Origin: Planctomycetota bacterium
GTDB taxonomy: Bacteria > Planctomycetota > Planctomycetia > Gemmatales > Gemmataceae
Direction of reading: 5' to 3'
Assembly: GCA_016195405.1 (NCBI GenBank)
Contig: JACPZP010000006.1
Coordinates: 1-64,000, forward strand
Length of the DNA stretch: 64,000 nt
Every line of letters starts with the position of its first letter. Position 1 is the first letter of the stretch. The translations under genes were made by a program, and so were the position numbers. This document shows, piece by piece, positions 16,810 through 24,832 of the stretch. The notes under the pieces are model-generated. The model was not told where the DNA came from. It saw only the letters and a list, made by a program, of their open reading frames with translations, and searched no databases.

Positions 16810-18084
16810 ATGTCAGCGTCTCCCCGCAGAGTCGTGGTGACCGGACTCGGGATGGTCACGCCGATCGGCATCGGCGTGACGCCGTTCTGGGACAGCCTGC
16901 ACCACGGCCGCGGCGGGATTCGCGCCATCCGCGCCTTCGACGTCAGCAACCTGCCGACACGCATCGCCGGCGAGGTCGAAGGCTTCGACGCCAAGAAATT
17001 CGTTGACAAGAAAGATCGCAAAAGCCTGCGCGTGATGTCACGCCCTATTCAGCTCGCGGTTGCCGCCGCCCAGCTTGCCCTCGACGACGCCAACGTGAAC
17101 AAGGAGAGCCTCGATCCCACCCGCTTCGGCTGCGAATTCGGCGCCGGCCTCTTGCCCACCGAACCTGAAGAACTGGGTCCGGCCTCGCTTGTCAGCACCA
17201 ATTGCGCGCCGGGCCAGGTCGACATGAAAGCCTGGGGCGACAAGGGCCTTGAGGCCGTGCCGCCCTTGTGGATGCTCAAATACCTGCCGAATATGCTGGC
17301 TTGCCACGTCTCGATCCTGCACAATGCGCAAGGGCCCAACAACTCGATCACCGAAAGCGACGCCGCCGGTCTGTTGGCGTTAGGCGAGGCCGCCCGAATT
17401 CTCCGCCGCAATCAGGCCGATTTCTTCCTCGTAGGCGGCGGGGATAGCAAGATTAATCCGATAAGCCTGACGCGCCACTGCCTGTTCGGCCTCATGTCGC
17501 GCCACAACGACGACCCGGAGAGAGCGTGCCGGCCCTTCGATCGCCGCCGCGACGGCTGGGTCATCGGCGAAGGGGCGGGCGTCTTGACAGTCGAGGACTT
17601 GGAACACGCGAAGCGCCGTGGGGCGGCAATCTATGCGGAAGTGGTCGGCTTCGGCGCCGCGTTTGACAAGGCGCGCAAAGGAGACGGCATTGTTCGCGCC
17701 ATCAAGTCGGCAATGACGCAAGCGAATATCGGCGCGAGCGACCTCGATCATGTCAACGCCCATGGATTGTCCACGGTGGACGCCGACATTTGGGAAGCCG
17801 CCGGGCTGCGCGGCTATTTCGGCGACCGTAAAGTCCCCGTGCTGGCGGTAAAGAGTTATTTAGGCAGCGTTGGAGCGGCGAGCGGCATCATCGAGTTGGC
17901 CGCGAGTATTCTGGCTTTGAAACATGGCGTGGTGCCGCGCAGCCTTAACTTCGAAGAGCCCGATCCAGCCGGACCGGTTTCCGTTTTGTGCGAGCCGAAG
18001 CGAGTCGAGAAACCGTACTTTTTGAAAATCAGCTTCACCGATATGGGACAATGTGCGGCGGTGGTTTGTCGGCGCTGGGAGTGA
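16810..18084 (+). CDS. Ketosynthase-like protein lacking catalytic Cys and one His (KS-beta / chain-length-factor-like)
   Basis: The 424-residue protein has the KAS I/II fold throughout (VVVTGLGMVTPIGIGV at the N-terminus, DGWVIGEGAGVLTVEDLEHA, FRDRK... then SLNFEEPDP). At the nucleophile position, where active enzymes read TACAAG, it reads TESDAAG, so Asp184 replaces Cys. His318 is kept in NAHGLST, but the second His, in KSxxGH, is Ser353 (KSYLGSVGAASG). It therefore should not condense chains itself. In type II polyketide systems such a partner (KS-beta) usually has Gln for Cys, forms a heterodimer with the active KS and controls chain length. The intact KS follows 55 bases downstream. The role is inferred from this pairing. 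Confidence 0.88.
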   Translation: MSASPRRVVVTGLGMVTPIGIGVTPFWDSLHHGRGGIRAIRAFDVSNLPTRIAGEVEGFDAKKFVDKKDRKSLRVMSRPIQLAVAAAQLALDDANVNKESLDPTRFGCEFGAGLLPTEPEELGPASLVSTNCAPGQVDMKAWGDKGLEAVPPLWMLKYLPNMLACHVSILHNAQGPNNSITESDAAGLLALGEAARILRRNQADFFLVGGGDSKINPISLTRHCLFGLMSRHNDDPERACRPFDRRRDGWVIGEGAGVLTVEDLEHAKRRGAAIYAEVVGFGAAFDKARKGDGIVRAIKSAMTQANIGASDLDHVNAHGLSTVDADIWEAAGLRGYFGDRKVPVLAVKSYLGSVGAASGIIELAASILALKHGVVPRSLNFEEPDPAGPVSVLCEPKRVEKPYFLKISFTDMGQCAAVVCRRWE

Positions 18085-18139
18085 CGCGGCGGGCGCGAAG
18101 CCGCGAGCGACAAGCCGCGAACGGCGGAGGACGTGAGTC

Positions 18140-19426
18140 ATGCGGAAGCGTGTGGTCATTACCGGGATGGGCGCGATTTCGCCCTTAGGGCACAGCGTGG
18201 AACAACTTTATCGCAATCAGATTGAGGGTCGGAGCGGCGTCGGACCAATCTCGATTTTCGATGCCAGCACGATGCCGACCAAGTTTGCGGGCGAAGTCAA
18301 GGGATTTGAATTAGGTCGCTGGGTGAAGGATCCCGCGCGCTGGCGGGACTCCGGGTCGAACAGCCGCTTCGCCGCCGCGGCCGCCCAGCAGGCTCTCGAG
18401 GACGCCGGCCTCATCGGCAACACCTCGGTCGATCGCACGCGCTTTGGCGTCTATTTGGGGTCCGGCGAGGGAATTCAGGACTTCCCGAACATGATCTCCA
18501 TGATCGCGAAGTCATACCAGCAAGACAAGAACGCGGTCAACGCGGTGAGCTTCACTTCCGAAGGCATGAAACGCTTCCACGCCGGACGCGAATTCGAACA
18601 GGAGCTGCACACCACGCCCGGGCACCTGGCCGATTACTTCGATCTCGAAGGGCCCAATTACAACTGCTTGACCGCATGCGCCGCCAGCAGCCAGGCCATC
18701 GGCGAAGCCAGCGAGATGATTCGTCAGGGCGACGCCGACCTCATGCTTTCCGGTGGGGCCCATAGCATGATCCATCCGTTCGGCGTCACGGGCTTCGTCC
18801 GCCTGACGGCGCTGTCGACGCTCAACGAGGCGCCGGAAAAAGCGTCGCGGCCGTTCGATCTCAATCGCGACGGCTTCGTCCTGGGCGAAGGCGCGGGCGT
18901 GCTGGTTCTCGAAGAGCTAGAGCACGCCAAGAAGCGCGGCGCGACGATTCATGCCGAGGTCACCGGCTACGGCTCCACCGCCGACGCCTTCCGCATCACC
19001 GACAGCCACGAGGAAGGCCGGGGCGCGATCGCGTGCATCGCCGGGGCCATGGCAGACTCGGGCCTGAAGCCGGAAGACATCGGCTATATTAACGCTCACG
19101 GCACCAGCACACAGGTCAACGATTTCGTGGAAACGCTGGCGATCAAGAAGGTCTTCGGCGAGCGCGCTTACCAAATTCCGGTCAGCAGCAGCAAGAGCAT
19201 GCTCGGCCACCTGATCGCCGCGGCCGGCGCCGTCGAGTTGATCACGTGCGTGTTGGCGATCCGCTACGGCGTCCTGCCGCCGACGATCAACTACGAGACG
19301 CCGGACCCCGAATGCGATCTCGATTACGTGCCCAACACGGCCCGCGAAAAGCGCGTCGACCACGTGCTCAGCAACAGCTTCGGCTTCGGCGGTCAAAACG
19401 TATCGCTGATCGTGAGCCGGTATTAG
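18140..19426 (+). CDS. Active beta-ketoacyl-ACP synthase (KAS II / KS-alpha type)
   Basis: The 428-residue enzyme retains the full Cys-His-His set: Cys180 in LTACAASSQ, His320 in NAHGTST and His357 in KSMLGHLIAAAGAVE. It catalyses decarboxylating condensation of malonyl-ACP with an acyl chain. Compared with E. coli FabF there is an expanded region at about residues 113-165 (GEGIQDFPNMISMIAKSYQQ onward), which lies near the dimer and acyl pocket. Ribosome-binding site GGAGG is 9 bases upstream. It likely forms a heterodimer with the Cys-less ketosynthase encoded just upstream, giving a KS-alpha/KS-beta pair in the same order-independent arrangement as type II polyketide loci. Confidence 0.92.
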   Translation: MRKRVVITGMGAISPLGHSVEQLYRNQIEGRSGVGPISIFDASTMPTKFAGEVKGFELGRWVKDPARWRDSGSNSRFAAAAAQQALEDAGLIGNTSVDRTRFGVYLGSGEGIQDFPNMISMIAKSYQQDKNAVNAVSFTSEGMKRFHAGREFEQELHTTPGHLADYFDLEGPNYNCLTACAASSQAIGEASEMIRQGDADLMLSGGAHSMIHPFGVTGFVRLTALSTLNEAPEKASRPFDLNRDGFVLGEGAGVLVLEELEHAKKRGATIHAEVTGYGSTADAFRITDSHEEGRGAIACIAGAMADSGLKPEDIGYINAHGTSTQVNDFVETLAIKKVFGERAYQIPVSSSKSMLGHLIAAAGAVELITCVLAIRYGVLPPTINYETPDPECDLDYVPNTAREKRVDHVLSNSFGFGGQNVSLIVSRY

Positions 19427-19491
19427 CGTGACGTTTAGCTGGGAACTTGATTACGAGCCAAGGCCGGCCTTGCTACATTGGAGCGTCATCC

Positions 19492-20508
19492 GTGCATTGG
19501 CTTTGGTTCGCGCTGCCGGGGGTTTTCCTCCTCTTCTCCGCCTACCTCCTGTGGTGGCACATCCACATCTTTCGCACCTATCTTCCCTTTGTCGGCCGCA
19601 TCTTCCAAGAGCAACCCTTGTTCATCGTTCCGTTTGGGAAACCGATCCCCGACGCCGAAGAAATCAAGTTTCCGACTACCGACAACTTGACGCTGCAGGG
19701 TTGCTACATCCGCGCCCGCGGCGAGCGCAAGGGGGTGATTCTTTTCGGCCTCGAGTTCCGCACCAATCGCTGGTCGTGTCAAAGCTACTGCGACTTTCTG
19801 CGTGAGGCCGGTTATGACGTGTTCAGCTTTGAAATGCGCGGCCAGGGAGATAGCCCATCTCACGAAGGCTATGAACCTTTGCAATGGGTGACGGAATTTG
19901 AAGTGCGGGACTTTGAGTCGGCCCTGGCCTATCTCAAGGGCCGCGGCGACGCCGACCCCAACGGCGTCGGCTTTTTCGGCCTCAGCAAAGGCGCGGGCGC
20001 CGGGATGATCGCGGCGTCCGCCGATCCCTATGTCCGTTGCTTGGTCACCGACGGCATGTTTGGCACCTACTCGACCATGTTGCCGTACATGCGGAAATGG
20101 ATCGTGATTTACAGCAAGAACCCGCGTTTGGCGGCAATGCTGCCGACGTGGTATTATCACCACGCCGCCAACGTCGCTCTCCGGGGCATTTGCGCCGAGC
20201 GCGGCTGTCGCTTTCCGCGGCTTTCCAAGGCGTTGCCGCGCGTGGCGCCGCGGCCGATTCTGATGATCCACGGCGGCGCCGACAACTACATCAAGCCCGA
20301 GATGGCCAAGAAACTGTTCGAGACGGCGGGCGCGCCCAAGGACCTATGGATCGTGGAGGGCGCCAAGCACAACCAAGCTATCAACCAGGCCGCCGGCGAG
20401 TACCAACGCCGCGTGCTGGGATTCTTCGAAAAGCACTTGACTCACGGCAACGGAGCGGAATCGGGCAATGGGGTTCTGGTTTCGCGCGAAAGTTCGAATA
20501 AAGCTTGA
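19492..20508 (+). CDS. Membrane-anchored alpha/beta hydrolase
   Basis: From a GTG start at 19492, the protein has 338 residues. The N-terminus is a single hydrophobic anchor (LWFALPGVFLLFSAYLLWW). The rest is an alpha/beta hydrolase: nucleophile Ser165 in FFGLSKGAGAG, acid in HGGADNYI, and His in VEGAKHNQAI. GTG is preferred because the upstream TTG (19447) would prefix the membrane anchor with an unlikely tail, and TGGAG lies upstream of GTG. It sits 3 bases before the GH3-like gene and follows the ketosynthase pair, so it may release, transfer or edit the acyl product at the membrane. The actual substrate is unknown. Confidence 0.8.
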   Translation: MHWLWFALPGVFLLFSAYLLWWHIHIFRTYLPFVGRIFQEQPLFIVPFGKPIPDAEEIKFPTTDNLTLQGCYIRARGERKGVILFGLEFRTNRWSCQSYCDFLREAGYDVFSFEMRGQGDSPSHEGYEPLQWVTEFEVRDFESALAYLKGRGDADPNGVGFFGLSKGAGAGMIAASADPYVRCLVTDGMFGTYSTMLPYMRKWIVIYSKNPRLAAMLPTWYYHHAANVALRGICAERGCRFPRLSKALPRVAPRPILMIHGGADNYIKPEMAKKLFETAGAPKDLWIVEGAKHNQAINQAAGEYQRRVLGFFEKHLTHGNGAESGNGVLVSRESSNKA

Positions 20509-20511
20509 TTC

Positions 20512-22203
20512 ATGCTCCATTGGCTCATCCGCAAAGTTTTGGGCAAGATCGCCGCCAGGCCGGTGCGCCGACGCTTGGCCGCCTTTGAAGCAGCCACGCA
20601 CACACCCGAACCTGTTCAGGCCGCTCTTCGCCAAGTTATTCTCGCCCGCCAGGCCGCCACGGATTTCGGCAAGCAGCATCGTTTCGCCGACATTCGCACC
20701 ACAGCGGCTTTTCGCAAACACCTGCCCGTCGCCGGTTATGAGTACTTCGAGCCTTATATCCAGCGCGTCATGAAGGGCGACACAGCTGCACTCCTGTCGT
20801 CGCCCAAAGTCCACATGTTTGCGCTGACGAGCGGCACCACGTCGTCGCGCAAATTCATCCCGGTGACGCCGGAATACTTGGCCGACTACAAGCGCGGCTG
20901 GAACCTGTGGGGCCTCAAGGTTTTTCGCGATCATCCGGAAGTCCGCTTCCGTCCCATCGTGCAAATGTCCGGCGACTGGCAAGAGTTCACCACGGAGGCC
21001 GGCATTCCCTGCGGCAGCGTCACCGGCTTGACCGCGACCATGCAACTGCGGATCATCCGCTGGCTTTATTGCGTGCCGGCCTGCGTCGGCAAAGTGAAGG
21101 ACCCGGCCGCCAAGTACTACCTGGCGCTGCGGCTTAGTTTGTCGCGCAAGGTCGGCATGATCATCGCCGCCAATCCCAGTACACTGATCAACCTGGCCCG
21201 CGCCGGCGACTTCGAAAAGGAAGCCCTCATTCGCGACCTCCACGACGGCACGCTCTCCCGCCAATTCGACATCCCCGCCGACATTCAGGCGGCCCTTAGG
21301 CGCAAGCTTCGCAAAAGACATCCCGCGCGCGCCAAGGAATTGGAGGACATCGTTCGCCGCACCGGCACGCTTTACCCCAAGGATTTTTGGCCCAAGGACT
21401 GCATCATCGGCAACTGGATGGGCGGCTCCGTCGGCGCTTATCTGCGGCACTTCCCGAAATACTTTGGCGACACGCCGGTGCGCGACGTGGGTCTGATCGC
21501 GTCGGAGGGCCGCATGACGATCCCCGTCAGCGATGGCACGCCGAGCGGCGTCCTCGACGTCACCACGCACTACTTCGAGTTCATCCCCGAAGGAGAAATC
21601 AACTCACCACAGCCCACGGTGCTCGAAGCACACGAGTTGGAGCAAAGCAAGACGTACTATATTCTGCCCACCACCTCGTACGGCCTTTACCGGTACAACA
21701 TTTTCGACGTGGTTCGCGTCACCGGCTTTCACAATCGCACGCCCCTCATCGAGTTCCTTAGCAAAGGGGCGCATTTCGCCAACATTACGGGCGAAAAAGT
21801 TTCGGAGTACCATGTCGCCGGGGCGATGAGTGAAGTGCTAAGAGACCTGAATCTCACGCTGACCGCTTACAGTGTGGCCCCGTGCTGGGACGAGCAGCAG
21901 CCATTTTACGGGTTGTTTATCGAGCGCGGCGATCTGAGCAGCAAGGAACAAGGTGTGAACCTCACGCAGGCGCTTGAGCGTCGATTGACGGAGGTGAACG
22001 TGGAATACGCCGCCAAGCGCGAAAGCAGCCGGTTAGGGCCATTACGGCTTCAACTCGTGCCCACGAACACTTGGCAGAAATGGGATCGGCAGCGCCTTGC
22101 CCACACGGGCGGGACACTCGAGCAGTACAAGCACCCCTGCCTCATCCCGGACCTTAAATTTCGCGAAACCATCGAAGTTGAGGAAGAAATCACGGTCCTT
22201 TAG
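20512..22203 (+). CDS. GH3-family (auxin-responsive-promoter-like) acyl-acid activating enzyme
   Basis: The 563-residue protein matches the GH3 branch of the ANL adenylate-forming superfamily. The ATP-binding motif LTSGTTSSRKFIPV lies at about residues 105-118. The later motif YYILPTTSYGLYRYNIFDVV (about 380-399) and FLSKGAHFANITGEKV match the GH3 adenylate and phosphate contact regions. Plant GH3 enzymes join acyl acids to amino acids through an acyl-adenylate. Bacterial members are little studied. Its place at the end of an acyl-assembly operon suggests that it couples the finished acyl chain to an amine or other acceptor. The start ATG is 3 bases after the hydrolase stop. This is inference from family and context. 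Confidence 0.85.
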   Translation: MLHWLIRKVLGKIAARPVRRRLAAFEAATHTPEPVQAALRQVILARQAATDFGKQHRFADIRTTAAFRKHLPVAGYEYFEPYIQRVMKGDTAALLSSPKVHMFALTSGTTSSRKFIPVTPEYLADYKRGWNLWGLKVFRDHPEVRFRPIVQMSGDWQEFTTEAGIPCGSVTGLTATMQLRIIRWLYCVPACVGKVKDPAAKYYLALRLSLSRKVGMIIAANPSTLINLARAGDFEKEALIRDLHDGTLSRQFDIPADIQAALRRKLRKRHPARAKELEDIVRRTGTLYPKDFWPKDCIIGNWMGGSVGAYLRHFPKYFGDTPVRDVGLIASEGRMTIPVSDGTPSGVLDVTTHYFEFIPEGEINSPQPTVLEAHELEQSKTYYILPTTSYGLYRYNIFDVVRVTGFHNRTPLIEFLSKGAHFANITGEKVSEYHVAGAMSEVLRDLNLTLTAYSVAPCWDEQQPFYGLFIERGDLSSKEQGVNLTQALERRLTEVNVEYAAKRESSRLGPLRLQLVPTNTWQKWDRQRLAHTGGTLEQYKHPCLIPDLKFRETIEVEEEITVL

Positions 22204-22431
22204 TCCGTAAAAATAGGAAGGCCCGGTAGTTTTTTTCGAAGCTTTTCGGGCGTTTGGGTTTGAAAAGATCATCTCGTTTCGTATAGATTATCCAAACTAC
22301 CCAGTTTAAGGCACGGTTTTTTCACTAATCCGGCCGGATGCGTGAAGCAGGGGCCCGCATCGTTTGACTTGCAACACTGTGACGGCACAAAGTGTTACGG
22401 CACAACTCCCTGACATCTGGAGTCTTCTTCC
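22204..22431. other. Intergenic region before the YTV protein gene
   Basis: The 228 bases contain a T-rich run near 22230 and a short direct repeat, (T)ACGGCACAA, at about 22381-22404 just upstream of the next gene. A TTGACT hexamer near 22363 could be a -35 element, but the -10 is not clear. The direct repeat could be an operator. Confidence 0.35.
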
Positions 22432-23523
22432 ATGACGCGTTCTGTTTTCGCCGGCTTGTTCGTGGCTTCCCTCACCTTCATCGGCCTCGTCCCCTCGGAA
22501 AGCCAGGCGTGGGGATTGATGCGCCGTTGCGGCCATCGCGGCGCCAGCTGTTGCGCCGACCCGTGCGCCCAGCCGTGTACCACAGCGGCCGCCCAGCCGC
22601 AGTATGTCGAACGGACCGTGACCTGTTACAAGCAAGTGATGAAGGAGAAGGAAATCACCGAACTGATTACTCGTTGCGTTCCCAAGGAAGAGAAGTACAC
22701 CTGCACCATCCAAGTTCCTGTTTGGAAAGAAGAGAAGCGGAAAGTGACCCACTGCGAGCAGGTGATGAAAGAGGTCGAGTACAAGGTAAGCTGTTACGTT
22801 CCCCAGATGGTCAAGGAAAAGCAGAAGTGCGTTACCTTCCAGCCCGTCTCCAAGGAAGTGGAATACGAGTGCACGATCTTGGTTCCGAAGACCTACACGG
22901 AAATGCGCAAGGTGACCTTCTGCGAGTACAAAACCGAAATGGTGACCGAGAAGGTCACGGTGTGCCGCACGATCCGGGTTCCCACGGTCGACGAATGCGG
23001 CCGCTGCACCTACACCTGCCAGCGCGTCAGCGAAGTGGTTCCGGTCACGCGCTGCGTGCGCACCCCGATCACCACCGTCAAGGAAATGCCCTGCACCTTC
23101 ACGCGTTGCGAGCCCGTCGTGCAGAAGCGCAAAAAGATGGTTTGCGACTATGTTCGCAGCGAGAAGGAAGTGGAAGTGACCGTTTGCCGTCCCGTTCTGG
23201 AAACGCGCGTTTGCAAGCGCATGGTGTGCGACATCGTGCCGGTCGTGCGCGAAGTGACGGTCAAGGTTTGCAGCTATGAGAGTCAGAAGCGCGAAGGCGT
23301 CCGCTGTGTCATGGTGCCTGTGACCGAAAAGGTTACCCGCAAGGTCCAAATCTGCGAGATGGTGCCCTACACCGAAGTTGTACGCGTTCCGGTCGGCGGC
23401 GCCTGCGCCACGACATGCTGCAATCGCGGCCACGACTGCTGCAGCGACGACTGCGGCCACGGCCGGCATCGCCTGTTCAGCGGCGGCCTGTTCCGTCGCG
23501 GCCACGGCGGCTGCTGCAACTAG
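22432..23523 (+). CDS. Cysteine-rich YTV-type planctomycete cell-envelope protein
   Basis: The 363-residue secreted protein has a signal peptide (about residues 1-26, ending SESQA) and a mature part made of irregular repeats of about 25-30 residues. The repeats have the pattern C-x-(V/P)-x(6)-K-E-V-E-Y with spaced single Cys residues (for example CEQVMKEVEYKVSCYVPQMV). About 35 Cys occur in all, including clustered ones at both ends (CCADPCAQPC, CCNRGHDCC). This is the signature of the YTV-domain proteins found in SDS-resistant planctomycete cell walls. It is likely exported and crosslinked by disulphides in the envelope. A strong terminator lies downstream. Confidence 0.85.
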   Translation: MTRSVFAGLFVASLTFIGLVPSESQAWGLMRRCGHRGASCCADPCAQPCTTAAAQPQYVERTVTCYKQVMKEKEITELITRCVPKEEKYTCTIQVPVWKEEKRKVTHCEQVMKEVEYKVSCYVPQMVKEKQKCVTFQPVSKEVEYECTILVPKTYTEMRKVTFCEYKTEMVTEKVTVCRTIRVPTVDECGRCTYTCQRVSEVVPVTRCVRTPITTVKEMPCTFTRCEPVVQKRKKMVCDYVRSEKEVEVTVCRPVLETRVCKRMVCDIVPVVREVTVKVCSYESQKREGVRCVMVPVTEKVTRKVQICEMVPYTEVVRVPVGGACATTCCNRGHDCCSDDCGHGRHRLFSGGLFRRGHGGCCN

Positions 23524-23586
23524 CTTCACCCCGCTAGCGTTCACGCGGCGGGCTTACGCCGCGCCGCTCGCCTGAGAACACCCAAT

Positions 23587-23621
23587 CCACGTTCGCCATC
23601 CGGCGAGCGTGGCTTTTTTTT
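23587..23621 (+). terminator. Rho-independent terminator after the YTV gene
   Basis: CCACGTTCGCC (23587-23597) pairs with GGCGAGCGTGG (23602-23612), followed by C and eight T residues. One mismatch lies in the stem. Confidence 0.8.
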
Positions 23622-23694
23622 CAACCCCGATTGCCCGTGATTCGACTTTCATGGTACCCTAGGTCTGGGGAAGGATTTCTCGCCTGAGGTGATC

Positions 23695-24795
23695 ATGCGC
23701 CTGTTGTCTTTCATAACCGCCGTTCTTGTCATTGCGCAATTTCAACCCTGCGCACAGGCCCAGGAAAAACAACCCGACACCAAGATCACCCATATCCAGG
23801 GCAAGACCCTCGAGCAATGGATCAAGGAGATCGCATCACCCGATCCCAGCAAGCGCGAGAACGCCATCCGCACCGTGCTCGCGTTCGGCCCGGATCGCGC
23901 ATATCAGGCGGTGCCCGCCATCCTCGAACATCTGGACAAGCACACCGTGTCGGCCCCGATTGACGCCAGCATTCGCGTCAACGCCGCCGGCGCTCTGGGC
24001 GTTATCCTCGGCGGCGTCAAGGACCCGGATGCGAAGTACGTGAAGAAGGCGGTCACGCTCTTGAAACGGCTGCTCGAGGACAGCCAATCGATTGTGCGCT
24101 ACCGGGCTGCGCAGGCGCTGGGGCGCATCGGCGCGGAGGCGAAGGACGCCATTCCGCTGCTGATCGTCGCTACCCGCGATCCACAGACCTGGGAAGTGCG
24201 CAAAGAGGCTGCCGTCGCCCTTGGCCTCATAGGCCGCGAAGAAAAAAAGGCGCCGCCCCAAGGAGTGATCGACGCCCTCTACAAAGCGCTCGGCGACAAG
24301 GCCTCGCAAGTGCGCCTGGGTGCGGTCCAGGCGATCACGTGGTTGGGCGGGCCGGCCGACAAGACCTACAAAGCCGGCATGATCAAGTCCTTGGAGCCCG
24401 TCGCGCTGAAGGACGCCGAGCCCACCGTGCAAATCTGGGCGCACATGGCCATCATGAGCATCAGCCACGAGGTCAGCGACAGCCATTTGGAGGCCGTGTG
24501 CAAATTCCTTCAGCATCAGGACGTAGCCGCTCGCGCTCAGGCCGCGGAGGCCCTCGCCACGGCGGGCGCGAAAGCCAAAAAGTGCGTGCCGGCTTTGATC
24601 GAGACGCTGTCCGATCCGGAGCTGACCGTCGTATACTGGGCCATCATCGCTTTAGGCCGGATGGAGAGCTGGGGGGCGGTGGCCACGCCTGCTTTGGAGA
24701 GAATCCGCGTCGATTCGAAACAAAGCGAGGCCATTCGCAAAGCCGCCCAGGACGCCATCGAAGCCCTCACCGGCAAGAAGATCGACAAGAAATAA
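23695..24795 (+). CDS. Secreted HEAT-repeat protein (first of a pair)
   Basis: The ATG at 23695 with GAGG upstream gives 366 residues with signal peptide MRLLSFITAVLVIAQFQPCA. The mature part consists of about seven HEAT repeats of about 37 residues, each with the pattern VRYRAAQALGRIGAEAKDAI followed by P-L-L. Such solenoids serve as protein-binding scaffolds, and planctomycetes have expanded sets of exported HEAT proteins. Another HEAT protein follows 37 bases downstream on the same strand, making an operon. No catalytic domain is seen. Confidence 0.85.
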   Translation: MRLLSFITAVLVIAQFQPCAQAQEKQPDTKITHIQGKTLEQWIKEIASPDPSKRENAIRTVLAFGPDRAYQAVPAILEHLDKHTVSAPIDASIRVNAAGALGVILGGVKDPDAKYVKKAVTLLKRLLEDSQSIVRYRAAQALGRIGAEAKDAIPLLIVATRDPQTWEVRKEAAVALGLIGREEKKAPPQGVIDALYKALGDKASQVRLGAVQAITWLGGPADKTYKAGMIKSLEPVALKDAEPTVQIWAHMAIMSISHEVSDSHLEAVCKFLQHQDVAARAQAAEALATAGAKAKKCVPALIETLSDPELTVVYWAIIALGRMESWGAVATPALERIRVDSKQSEAIRKAAQDAIEALTGKKIDKK

Positions 24796-24832
24796 CCACT
24801 TCTCCAAGAAGGATTCACAGAAGGAATCACCA

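Noticed and set aside
20344-21570. Minus-strand frame of 408 codons opposite the GH3 gene
   Set aside because: Low-complexity antisense of a well-supported GH3 protein.
14444-22203. Ladderane biosynthesis cluster
   Set aside because: The KS, ACP and dehydratase genes are reminiscent, but no radical SAM enzyme or desaturase-like gene is present in the block.
22306-23544. Minus-strand frame of 412 codons opposite the YTV gene
   Set aside because: It is an Ala/His/Leu-rich artefact of the Lys/Glu/Val-rich YTV repeats on the plus strand. No motif or start signal.
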